A stretch of 64,000 bases of DNA from assembly GCA_031290985.1 (NCBI GenBank), contig JARLJW010000071.1, forward strand, positions 22,841-86,840. Direction: 5' to 3'. The notes beneath the pieces were generated by a model. That model was not told the DNA's origin. It made no database searches and worked only from the letters and a program-made list of their open reading frames with translations. Below are positions 42,181-49,884 of the stretch, in pieces. Position 1 is the stretch's first letter, and each line of letters opens with the position of its first letter. Made by a program: the position numbers and the translations under genes. The stretch is from Verrucomicrobiia bacterium. GTDB lineage: Bacteria; Verrucomicrobiota; Verrucomicrobiia; Limisphaerales; UBA11358.

Positions 42181-42680
42181 AACTGCGAACGAACATTCCC
42201 GCCGGACGCCGCCGATCCGGCATGACGCTCATCGAGTGCCTGGTCTACTTTGTGGTTTTCAGCATCCTCACCGGCATCGGGCTGGCCTCGTTTTACTGCT
42301 GCTGGGACCATACGCGGGGGACAATTTTTACGGCGGACGACATCGCGGCCGCGATGCGGGCCGGTGAATGCTGGCGGACGGATATCCGCGCAGCCACGGG
42401 GACAATTTCCATCGAGACAACCCCCGCCGGCGAAACGGCGCGGATTCCCGCGGGTGGCCGGGAAATCCTGTACCGCTTTACGGACGGTGAATTACGACGC
42501 GAAGTTCCCACCCAACATAATTCCCGGCTGTTGCTGGCCAAGGTGAAGACCTCCGAAATGAAAACCGAGGCGCGCGACGGCGTGACGGCGTGGCGCTGGG
42601 AGCTGGAAACCATCCCGAAACAGAAGAACACGCATTTCCCGCTGGTGTTCACCTTTGAAGCCGCACAAACCAAGCCATGA
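42177..42680 (+). CDS. Pseudopilin (GspJ-like)
   Basis: 167 aa. The leader RRRSG is followed by MTLIECLVYFVVFSILTGI, a canonical prepilin peptidase site with Glu at position 5. The soluble domain of about 130 residues has LYRFTDGELRREV, reminiscent of GspJ-type minor pseudopilins. It is coupled to both neighbours by ATGA overlaps. Confidence 0.78.
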   Translation: MKLRTNIPAGRRRSGMTLIECLVYFVVFSILTGIGLASFYCCWDHTRGTIFTADDIAAAMRAGECWRTDIRAATGTISIETTPAGETARIPAGGREILYRFTDGELRREVPTQHNSRLLLAKVKTSEMKTEARDGVTAWRWELETIPKQKNTHFPLVFTFEAAQTKP

Positions 42681-42901
42681 AAATTCCCCGCAACCATCCC
42701 GGCCGCCGCCACGACAGCGGCATGGTGACCATGCTTTTCATCGGGCTGCTCGCGATCATGATGATCCTGGTCCTGACGGAAAGCCGGGCGCTGATCCATC
42801 TGCACCACGAGACGAAGTTTATGGAGCAGCAGCAGATCAAGCGGCTCAACGGCACACCGGCCACCGCCATCGTCACCAACACCACCGCCGAAACCAAATG
42901 A
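42677..42901 (+). CDS. Small single-TM protein of the pseudopilus operon
   Basis: 74 aa. A basic start (KIPRNHPGRRHDSG) is followed by one hydrophobic helix (MVTMLFIGLLAIMMILVL) and about 40 polar residues. The RxxxSG-M-V-T-M junction resembles a degenerate prepilin site without Glu5, like GspK-type or truncated pseudopilins. It overlaps the genes on both sides by 4 bp. Confidence 0.6.
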   Translation: MKIPRNHPGRRHDSGMVTMLFIGLLAIMMILVLTESRALIHLHHETKFMEQQQIKRLNGTPATAIVTNTTAETK

Positions 42902-43185
42902 ACAACGCCCCGACCATCGCCGTCCAAAAGATCAAGATGATGAAGGCCTCCATCCGCTGCCTGACGTTCGGGTTGTTGGGATTGATACCCATCATCGGCC
43001 TGCCGTTTGCGCTCGCGGCGGCCTGGACCTCCGGACGGGTGCGGAAGCTGGAGCAGAAATTTTGGAACCCGGCCCGCCCGCAACGCGTTTTAGGATTCGT
43101 CTGCGCGGCCATCGGGACGCTGGTCTGGACGCTGGTCGATGTCTTCCTGGTTTTTCGGGCCATCTACGGAAACACGGACTCCTGA
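42898..43185 (+). CDS. Small two-TM membrane protein ending the pseudopilus operon
   Basis: 95 aa. Two hydrophobic segments are visible (LTFGLLGLIPIIGLPFALAAA and VLGFVCAAIGTLVWTLVDVF), joined by a basic loop (SGRVRKLEQKF). No family is recognised. The 4-bp overlap with the preceding gene ties it to the operon, perhaps as an assembly or stability factor. Confidence 0.6.
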   Translation: MNNAPTIAVQKIKMMKASIRCLTFGLLGLIPIIGLPFALAAAWTSGRVRKLEQKFWNPARPQRVLGFVCAAIGTLVWTLVDVFLVFRAIYGNTDS

Positions 43186-43194
43186 GCGCGGCGA

Positions 43195-43761
43195 TCACTG
43201 CTTGGGCAGCTTTTCCTCCACCATCTCACAGAGGACGTGATATAAAACTTTCTGGCCTTCTTGGATCCGCGCCGTCACCGTGCCGGGCACGATCAAATCA
43301 ACCGTCGCCAATCCCTTGGTAAAGCCGCCGTCGCGGCCGAGGATGGCGATGCTTTCCACACCCTGTTTTTTTGCCTGCTCCAGGGCGCGGACGACGTTTT
43401 TGGATTTGCCGCTCGTGGTGATGACGATCAGCACATCCCCCGGCTTGGCCAGGCCCCAGACCTGCCGCGCGAAAATCTCATCGGCATGATAATCATTGCA
43501 GACGGCGGTCATGAACTCGCCGTTGGCCGTGAGCGAGATGGCCGGATACGGCCGGCGTTCGCCCATGAAGCGGCAGAGGAATTCCGTGGTGAGATGCGTG
43601 GCGTCCGAAGCGCTCCCGCCGTTGCCGCAGACGAGCAATTGGTGGCCGGACGTGAGACAACGGGTGAGCAGTTCGGCGGCCTTGCCCAAGGGCGCCTCCA
43701 AGGCGGCCAGGCTGCGCGATGTGTTGATCGACTCCTCGATGGCACGAATCAGATGACTCAT
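43195..43761 (-). CDS. gmhA: Phosphoheptose isomerase
   Basis: 188 aa. It isomerises sedoheptulose-7-phosphate to D-glycero-D-manno-heptose-7-phosphate for the LPS inner core. The SIS fold is shown by LVCGNGGSASDATHLTTEF, SLTANGEFMTAVCNDY and DVLIVITTSGKSKNVV. The C-terminal HVLCEMVEEKL contributes to the active site in GmhA. Its presence supports a Gram-negative, LPS-bearing host. Confidence 0.92.
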   Translation of the reverse strand: MSHLIRAIEESINTSRSLAALEAPLGKAAELLTRCLTSGHQLLVCGNGGSASDATHLTTEFLCRFMGERRPYPAISLTANGEFMTAVCNDYHADEIFARQVWGLAKPGDVLIVITTSGKSKNVVRALEQAKKQGVESIAILGRDGGFTKGLATVDLIVPGTVTARIQEGQKVLYHVLCEMVEEKLPKQ

Positions 43762-43941
43762 GCCGACAGGCTAATTGTTGGCCGTTGAAAGAAAAGGCGA
43801 AATCCTGCGGCGGACCAAATTGGTGGAGTTTGTCGCGCTGCGACCCTGCCCACCGGCCAGACGGAACATAGGTGCTTCGTAGTCAGAGCCAGACCAAAAC
43901 CGCCGGCTTGAATTTTCGCCGGCACCGCGTATTGTCAATCC

Positions 43942-44172
43942 ATGCCAATCTACGAATTTCATTGCGAACAATGCGAACGCGACAGCGAGATCCTCGTCCG
44001 CTCCGCTGACTGGAAGGGCACGAAGTGCCCGCACTGCGGTTCCAGCAAGCTGGACAAGAAATTCTCCACCTTCGCCTCCACTTTTGCCTCCGCCAGCGCC
44101 AGGGAAAGTGCGGCGGGCAATAAACCCCGGAGCGGCGGGCACGGCTGCGGCGGCGGATGCAGTTGCCATTGA
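43942..44172 (+). CDS. FmdB-family zinc-ribbon protein
   Basis: 76 aa. It starts MPIYEFHCEQCERDSEIL, with CPHCGSSKLDKKF forming the second half of the zinc ribbon, as in FmdB/CxxC_CXXC_SSSS regulators. The tail is Gly/Cys-rich (HGCGGGCSCH), an extra possible metal-binding end. Role unknown. A second FmdB protein is at 52654. Confidence 0.88.
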   Translation: MPIYEFHCEQCERDSEILVRSADWKGTKCPHCGSSKLDKKFSTFASTFASASARESAAGNKPRSGGHGCGGGCSCH

Positions 44173-44237
44173 TTTTTCCGGCGGTTCCGTACGCCATGCG
44201 GCCCGATAATTTGTGATGGCAGCGCAACCGCGCCGCC

Positions 44238-44918
44238 CTACCTTGGACAAATTTCCCGCGCCGTTATTTTCGTCAGGTCCTCCACGGCCCAATCGGCACC
44301 GCAGAGTTTCAATTCTTTCAAAGTGGCGCCGCCGGTGGCCACAGCCAGCGTCTTGGCCCCGATGAATTTTCCGCAGCGCACATCGAACAAGGTGTCGCCA
44401 ATGACGATGATTTCCTGCGGTTGCAGGTCCGGCCCCAGCAGCCGCCGGCCGCGCTCAAGGGCGGCCACGGCGATATAGTTGCGGTCTTCGTGGTCGTCCG
44501 CAAACCCGCCCATCGCAAATCTGTGCCACAAATTGTAATGGCGCAGCTTGATCTCCGCACCGAGCTGGATGTTGCCGGTGAGCAGGCCCAGCATGGGCGG
44601 CGACGGCAGCGCTTCCAGATCGCGAATCAGTTCAAACGTGCCGGGACACGTGTAGCCGTTGCTGCCGGCCAAAATATGGTCGAGCCAGAAGGCGTAACGG
44701 GAAAAAAACCGTTCAAAATGCGCCGGCGATTCATCGAGGCCGTGGATCTGGAAAAACTCGCGCACGAGGCTCACATCCGTGCGCCCGGCGAACTTCATCC
44801 GCTCCGAGCCGTGATGCAGGTCAAACTCCGAGGCGAACGTGCGGGCAAAGGCCTGGGTGCCGGCGTGCCCGGTGCGAACGAGCGTGCCGTCAATGTCAAA
44901 GAGAACGAGCCGGATCAT
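44238..44918 (-). CDS. HAD-family phosphatase (phosphoglycolate phosphatase-like)
   Basis: 226 aa from ATG 44918 (MIRLVLFDIDGTLVRTG); the upstream ATG adds 23 residues not seen in the family. Motif I is FDIDGT, motif II LLTGN and motif IV IGDTLFDV. A helical cap domain lies between residues 20 and 90. The substrate is a phosphate monoester, not identified. Confidence 0.88.
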   Translation of the reverse strand: MIRLVLFDIDGTLVRTGHAGTQAFARTFASEFDLHHGSERMKFAGRTDVSLVREFFQIHGLDESPAHFERFFSRYAFWLDHILAGSNGYTCPGTFELIRDLEALPSPPMLGLLTGNIQLGAEIKLRHYNLWHRFAMGGFADDHEDRNYIAVAALERGRRLLGPDLQPQEIIVIGDTLFDVRCGKFIGAKTLAVATGGATLKELKLCGADWAVEDLTKITAREICPR

Positions 44919-45067
44919 GCGCGGGCAAGTTAGCAGAGATACGGCCGGGGGCGAGATTTTTGATGCGCCAGACGGCGTTTTCCCCACGCCAAGGTCTTAT
45001 TGCGGCTCGCGCCAGACGGTGACGGCGCGCGTAAAACACCCAGCACGCTGGCATTAAGGACATTGAA

Positions 45068-45083
45068 GCGGCGTAAACGCCGC
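45068..45083. repeat. Short intergenic hairpin
   Basis: gcggcg-taaa-cgccgc is a perfect 6-bp stem with a 4-base loop in the gap between the HAD and lipoate-ligase genes (44919-45181). It resembles a short repeat common in related genomes, from memory only. No gene is visible in the gap. Confidence 0.4.
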
Positions 45084-45181
45084 GCCCCGCTCGCGCCGCC
45101 GCCGTGTCATCGCATTGTACGAGCCTCAATAAAGCTTGCTCCTTTGCGGGTTTTGCGACCATGGCGCGAGCAACATCAGTT

Positions 45182-45862
45182 TCATCGCTTTTGGTTGTAG
45201 GTCGTCTGTGCGTATTTTGCGGCGGATAATTTTTCGACGCGGGCTTGTAATTCTGCATCCGGCGCGAATTCCGTCCAGGTCACGCCAAAACTTTTCTCCG
45301 CGACCGCGCGCATGGCGGATGCAAACTTTTCCCGCGCCAAAGAAACGGGCGGCGGCTGGACGGAACCCTGGATGAGCAGGCCCAGTTGATTCCGCCGTTG
45401 CGCCGCCCCGGCGATCTTTTGGCCATGCCAGAGCAGGTCGGATTTTTCGTGGCCGACAAAGCATTGCCCGGGCAGCGATTTTTTACAGCACGGTGCCAGT
45501 TCCGTCGCCACGTTCAGCTCCACAAAGGCCAGGCGCAACCAATCGTGGATGCGGCGGTAGCTTTCCTCGGCCTTGAGTGAATGCCATTCGTGGCCGGGCG
45601 GAAAGGCGGCGCTGTAGGTCCAGTCGGCGTTGTGCGGCACGATCCCGCCGCCGGTCGGGCGCCGGATGAGCGGGCGCAACTGCGTGGTGGCCGCCACTTC
45701 GGCGTACTTTTGAAAATAGCCGAACGTGGCCGCGGGCTGGGTCCAGCCATAGAAGCGCAGCGCGGGTTTTTGCAAACGCGGCAGGGCTTCGAGCAATGCC
45801 TCGTCCAACGCCATGTTGAAGGCGGCGTCACATTTGCCGGAGTTGAGCAGGAGCCAAGTCAT
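45182..45862 (-). CDS. Lipoate-protein ligase / octanoyltransferase family protein
   Basis: 226 aa from ATG 45862 (MTWLLLNSGKCDAAFNMALDEAL). RRPTGGGIVPH and KIAGAAQRRN, with the catalytic Lys, are the core of the LplA/LipM fold. GQCFVGHEKSDLL contains a Cys where LipM octanoyltransferases have one. It attaches lipoate or transfers octanoate to E2/GcvH domains; which of the two cannot be settled by eye. A palindromic repeat lies just upstream. Confidence 0.85.
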   Translation of the reverse strand: MTWLLLNSGKCDAAFNMALDEALLEALPRLQKPALRFYGWTQPAATFGYFQKYAEVAATTQLRPLIRRPTGGGIVPHNADWTYSAAFPPGHEWHSLKAEESYRRIHDWLRLAFVELNVATELAPCCKKSLPGQCFVGHEKSDLLWHGQKIAGAAQRRNQLGLLIQGSVQPPPVSLAREKFASAMRAVAEKSFGVTWTEFAPDAELQARVEKLSAAKYAQTTYNQKR

Positions 45863-45912
45863 ATTGAATTTACCACGGATGAACAAAGATGGAGACGGAT
45901 GGGAACACAACT

Positions 45913-46002
45913 GGTAGGGCGCGTCGCTCCGCGCGCGCCGCTGCCTGTAACGAGAACATTCTGGCTCGCCACGACGGCGCGCGCGGAGCGCGACGCCCCA
46001 CC
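45913..46002. repeat. GGTAGGGCGC palindromic repeat, short form, second copy
   Basis: ggtagggcgcgtcgctccg and cggagcgcgacgccccacc form inverted arms. The spacer (ctgtaacgagaacattctgg) is nearly identical to that at 37278-37367. The element is 90 bp, in the gap between the lipoate-ligase and nth genes. Confidence 0.85.
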
Positions 46003-46034
46003 AGCTTTCTGAAAATAAGCAGGCATCTGATTTA

Positions 46035-46694
46035 TCATTTCTTTACCACGCCGATTTGGGGGCAGAGGTTTTTAATCTCGCAGCCGGTGCAGTCCGGCGT
46101 GCGCGCGGCACAACGACGGCGGCCGTGCCAGATGAGCCAGTGACTGAACAGCGTCCAGTCTTCCTGCGGCACAAGCTTCATCAATTCCTGCTCCAGCTTC
46201 ACGGCGTCGGTCCCCTTCGCAAGGCCGAGGCGGTTGGACAATCGCGTCACATGCGTATCCACCACGACCCCGACATTGATGTTGAAGGCATTGCCGAGGA
46301 CCACATTCGCCGTCTTGCGCCCGACCCCGGCCAGCGCGTGCAGTTCCGCCATCGTGCGCGGCACTGCACCGGCGTATTTTTCGACCAGGGCGGCGCAGCA
46401 GGCCTTGATGTTTTTGGCCTTGTTGCGAAAGAAACCGGTGGTTTTCACCGCCGCTTCGAGGTCGGCCAGCGGCGCATCGGCAAAGTCCTGCGCGCTCCGG
46501 TATTTCTGGAACAGCTCCGCCGTGACAATGTTGACGCGCTTGTCCGTGCATTGCGCGGACAGGATGGTCGCGACGAGCAGTTGCAGCGGGCTGGAGAAAT
46601 TCAATTCGCAATGCGCACCGGGATAGGTGCGTTGGAGCGCGGCGCAGATTTTTTCTGCGCGTTCTTTTTTTGCGGCGGCGGTCTCGCGTGGCAT
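46035..46694 (-). CDS. nth: Endonuclease III
   Basis: 219 aa from ATG 46694; a start six codons upstream is also possible. It is a base-excision DNA glycosylase and AP lyase for oxidised pyrimidines. The HhH motif LAGVGRKTANVV holds the catalytic Lys, and VVDTHVTRLSNRLGL the catalytic Asp. The C-terminal CAARTPDCTGCEIKNLC has the Cx6Cx2Cx5C spacing of the 4Fe-4S cluster. Confidence 0.95.
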   Translation of the reverse strand: MPRETAAAKKERAEKICAALQRTYPGAHCELNFSSPLQLLVATILSAQCTDKRVNIVTAELFQKYRSAQDFADAPLADLEAAVKTTGFFRNKAKNIKACCAALVEKYAGAVPRTMAELHALAGVGRKTANVVLGNAFNINVGVVVDTHVTRLSNRLGLAKGTDAVKLEQELMKLVPQEDWTLFSHWLIWHGRRRCAARTPDCTGCEIKNLCPQIGVVKK

Positions 46695-46719
46695 CGACAA
46701 ACATTTTCGCACATCGCGG

Positions 46720-46752
46720 AAAATAAAAAAGCCCGGACGCGAACGTCCGGGC
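46720..46752 (-). terminator. Intrinsic terminator with UUCG loop after the EF-hand-like gene
   Basis: A perfect 9-bp GC-rich stem (46731-46739 with 46744-46752) closes a loop that reads TTCG on the minus strand. A run of six T with more T-rich sequence follows. It lies 23 bp beyond the stop at 46776. Confidence 0.92.
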
Positions 46753-46775
46753 CTGGTGATTTAAAAATAATTTGA

Positions 46776-49097
46776 TTATTTTGCCGGGACGGCATTGGTC
46801 GCCGCCACCACCGCCGGAGCCGCGGCGGCGGCATCACTCGCGACCCTAGCTTTGGCGTCGGCTTCGGCCTTGGCCTTGTCGGCCGCGGCTTTGTCCTTGT
46901 CGGCCTTGTTTTTGTCAGAGGCGGCGCGTTTTTCTGAAACCTCCTTGGAAGGCTCGCTGCCAAATTTGCCATGGGTCCAGCCGTTTAGCCTGCCCTCGCT
47001 GTCATTGATGAACGCCCAGATGAACCAGAGCGCAAACGCCAACACGAGGAGCTTGGGCCAAACGGGGCGTTTTTCCGCATAGGCGTCATCCGTTCCGCCA
47101 AACGTGGCCCCCGGCGGCAGCGCAGCCACCCCGGTGAGCGCGGCGCCAAACGGCACGTTCATCTTGGCCTTGGCATTCACGGCCCAGCCGTTGGCGTCAA
47201 GGATCGGGCCGAGATTGCGTTTGCGCAGCTTCAGCCACGCAATGGCCATGGACGGCGTGGAAATCACCAGCATGATGCCGGCGACCACCAGCGGCACCTG
47301 CCACTGTTCGAATCCTCTCAGGAAGGCGATCAAACTGGCAAACGCGGCCGCCAAGGTGCCCAAGGCCAGGCTCAGCAAGGCGATGACGCTCGGGTCAAAC
47401 GCCGGCTTTTTGGGCGCCGCCGCCGCCGCGGGCGCCGGGGCGACCGGCGTATTGGCGGCCGTGGTCAATTGCGCATTCACATCGGCATCGGCTTCCGCCG
47501 CCTGCTTGGCCGCGCGTTCCTCGATCATCCGCACGAGTTTTTTGTACGGCGACCAGAACGCCTGGCGGATGCTGATGGGGTTGTCCACGATCTTGGTGAT
47601 GGTGGCGTCCCAATCGCGGCCCTTGCGGTCATAGAAAATGCCGTTGCGGCCGACCATGAGGTTGTCGGAATCGCCACCAGTGAAGGCGGCGACGATGGAC
47701 AGTTTTTCGCCGGTGCCCTTGCGCGCACAGTCGCAATAGGCGAGGTAGGTGCCGGCCATGCCGGCCATGGCGGCGTGACGTCCGGCGTCGTCCACCGTGA
47801 GGCAGAGGTCGCAACTGCGCTGGTCGAGATAAAGCGTGCCGGCCTGGAAGATGGCCTTGTCCTTGCGCCCGTAGAAATCGCCAAAGTTCACGAAGTTGCG
47901 GCACAGCTTGGCGAGGTCGCGATGATAATGGATGAGGCGGTGCAGGCCGATGACGGCCACGGAATTGCCCTCCTCCGCCTTGTCCTTGGCGATGAGCGCG
48001 GTCAAGGTCTCCTTGGCGCCGGTGCCGAGAATTTCCCGGGCGCGCTGCAAGCCGATCTTCTCCATCGCGCCACCGGTCTTGCCGGCATTCCAGGCATCGA
48101 AGGCGGCGAGCTTGCCGACGAGGGCATTCCAATCCGCCTCGGTCAGGACCGTGCGCTCACCTAGCAAAGGCAGGATGGCGTGGGTCTGCAAGGCGGCGAT
48201 GGCGCCGGCCCAGGCCGGATTGATGCCCTGCGTGAGCGGCAGCGGCGTGGTGGCCCCCACCTGCGCGAGCGGCAGGCCGGCGATGTCCGCGTGATTGCTG
48301 GTCAGATCCTTGGCGCCCAGCGCGGCGTATTCCTTCTCGTCGCGGTTCAGCGCGTTGACGGAGCGCGGGTCGAAGGCGGCGAGCCGGCCGCGCGCATAGT
48401 AATCATCCACCTTGGTCTTGACGGCCCGGACGGCGGCGGCGGCGGCTTCCGTGTTCACGCCCAAGGGCAGGATGGTGGCATCGCCCTCCGCTTTTTTCCA
48501 CCACTCGGAATACGCGGTGGCGGCGGCAAAAAACTCATCCACCCGGGCCTGGCTCACGCCGGGCTTGCCGCTGGTATCCACATCGGCGCCGAGGCAGGTG
48601 ATGATGTCGGCGATGACGGCCTTGGTGGCGTCGTCCGCGGCGGAATCGGCCGGGATGATGCCGTCGCCGTTGAAGGGTTTCGCGGCAAAGGTCTGCGCGG
48701 CGGTGGCGGTCTCGTCAAAGGTGACTTCGCCGGCATCCGTCTTGCCAAGCACCTGACGGGCGAAGTTGGCGATCAATTTGCCTTCCGGCGTGGAATCATC
48801 AATGGCGGAGGGCTTCAAGGTGGGACTGCCCTTGAGCAGATCGTCCGGGTTTTTCATCAGTTCACCCGCCCACTTGGCGGCGGCGATGAGTTCCGGGGCG
48901 CGGACGCGTCCGTCCTTGTCGGTGTCAATCAACGCAAGCGTGGTTTTGTCAAATTCGACCCCCGTGGTGGGGCACGCCAGCGCCACCCACAATTTCTGGT
49001 CGAGCTGGTCGAGGTTTACAAGGTCCGAACCGGAGCCGATGACGACTTGATTAAATCCGCCGGCGCGGAAAAATTTCCATGAGTGGGCTGAGGCCAT
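46776..49097 (-). CDS. Large EF-hand-like protein with C-terminal membrane segments
   Basis: 773 aa, no signal peptide. DTDKDGRVRAPEL near residue 58 is a good EF-hand calcium loop, and further Asp-rich stretches (NGDGIIPADSAADD, GADVDTSGKPG) resemble degenerate ones. The middle is helical, with Cys/His-containing segments (DQRSCDLCLTVDD, YCDCARKGTGEK). Two hydrophobic segments at about residues 560-610 and one near 695 suggest membrane insertion. The C-terminus is a Lys/Ala/Asp coiled or disordered tail. The function is unknown; relatives appear in Planctomycetes and Verrucomicrobia, from memory. Confidence 0.7.
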   Translation of the reverse strand: MASAHSWKFFRAGGFNQVVIGSGSDLVNLDQLDQKLWVALACPTTGVEFDKTTLALIDTDKDGRVRAPELIAAAKWAGELMKNPDDLLKGSPTLKPSAIDDSTPEGKLIANFARQVLGKTDAGEVTFDETATAAQTFAAKPFNGDGIIPADSAADDATKAVIADIITCLGADVDTSGKPGVSQARVDEFFAAATAYSEWWKKAEGDATILPLGVNTEAAAAAVRAVKTKVDDYYARGRLAAFDPRSVNALNRDEKEYAALGAKDLTSNHADIAGLPLAQVGATTPLPLTQGINPAWAGAIAALQTHAILPLLGERTVLTEADWNALVGKLAAFDAWNAGKTGGAMEKIGLQRAREILGTGAKETLTALIAKDKAEEGNSVAVIGLHRLIHYHRDLAKLCRNFVNFGDFYGRKDKAIFQAGTLYLDQRSCDLCLTVDDAGRHAAMAGMAGTYLAYCDCARKGTGEKLSIVAAFTGGDSDNLMVGRNGIFYDRKGRDWDATITKIVDNPISIRQAFWSPYKKLVRMIEERAAKQAAEADADVNAQLTTAANTPVAPAPAAAAAPKKPAFDPSVIALLSLALGTLAAAFASLIAFLRGFEQWQVPLVVAGIMLVISTPSMAIAWLKLRKRNLGPILDANGWAVNAKAKMNVPFGAALTGVAALPPGATFGGTDDAYAEKRPVWPKLLVLAFALWFIWAFINDSEGRLNGWTHGKFGSEPSKEVSEKRAASDKNKADKDKAAADKAKAEADAKARVASDAAAAAPAVVAATNAVPAK

Positions 49098-49297
49098 ATG
49101 TTTGGTTGAGTTGGTTTAGCGTCCTAGCAGCAGGGAAGCCGCTTCCGATACGGCGACTTTAGGAAAAAAACCTTTGTCCAGCAAGGGGTAAACCGGGTTT
49201 GCGGATAATTTTTTCGCAGCGAAAAGGGCGGCGCAGAACCGGCAAACCGGATCAACGCCAGGCAAAATAACATGGCATGGTCGCGGGCAAAATGGAA

Positions 49298-49326
49298 CCG
49301 GCGCACCAGAAAAACCGGTGCGCCGG
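49298..49326 (-). terminator. Hairpin terminator after the 55-aa peptide gene
   Basis: A perfect 10-bp stem, ccggcgcacc (49298-49307) with ggtgcgccgg (49317-49326), and a short T-rich stretch on the minus strand lie 16 bp past the stop at 49343. Confidence 0.7.
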
Positions 49327-49342
49327 ATGAAGCATCCCAAAA

Positions 49343-49510
49343 TTACAGACGCGGGGCGCGGTCAGGAACGGCGGCGGTCTGCTTGACCACCGTCGGGGCC
49401 TGGGTCATATGGACCCGGGCACCTTTTGCGGAAAACGGAAACGGGCAGCGGCTCACACCAACAGTCATAAAGCAGAGGGCCGAACCGAGCAGAAGGTATC
49501 GCTTGATCAT
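49343..49510 (-). CDS. Small exported peptide, 55 aa
   Basis: ATG 49510 gives MIKRYLLLGSALCFMTVG, a signal-peptide-like start, then a short polar tail ending MTQAPTVVKQTAAVPDRAPRL. A related gene with the same N-terminus (MLKRYLALASALCLVTL) lies immediately upstream at 49549-49718. The two leaders also share the upstream words gatttc and gttttaaccgg-like sequence, so this is a tandem duplication. Function unknown. Confidence 0.5.
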   Translation of the reverse strand: MIKRYLLLGSALCFMTVGVSRCPFPFSAKGARVHMTQAPTVVKQTAAVPDRAPRL

Positions 49511-49548
49511 AATTTTATTTTGGTTACTGGTTGTGTTGATTTCTGATT

Positions 49549-49718
49549 TTAACCGGCGACAACAGCCGCGCCCGCTGGCGTGGCCGCGACCGGATTGACC
49601 GCCGCCGGCGCCTGGGCAAGCTGGGGCCGGCTGGAACTTCTTCCCGTTTCGAATTTTTGGGAATGAAGAGCGTGACCAGACAGAGCGCGGAGGCAAGGGC
49701 GAGGTATCGTTTCAACAT
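49549..49718 (-). pseudogene. Frameshifted paralogue of the 55-aa peptide
   Basis: ATG 49718 opens MLKRYLALASALCLVTLFIP. At a CCCAAAAATTC run (near 49660) the original frame turns into Arg-rich codons, while the next frame reads QLAQAPAAVNPVAATP and stops at TAA 49549-49551. That second frame resembles the tail of the sister peptide (MTQAPTVVKQTAAVP). A one-base change in the A run would restore a single peptide, so this is a lesion or a sequencing error. Confidence 0.5.
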
Positions 49719-49884
49719 GTTGTGTTCCTTTTTGATTTCCGAGTTTAACCGGCCCAAACAAGCCCGGCAGTTCACCGCCGACTATGAAGCGGCGGAATAG
49801 TCCACGCAAGAAAAAATTATGGAAAGCCGGCGCACCGGCCGCACCGGACATTTCAACTGCCGATGCCGGACCCGGTTGGCGGGC

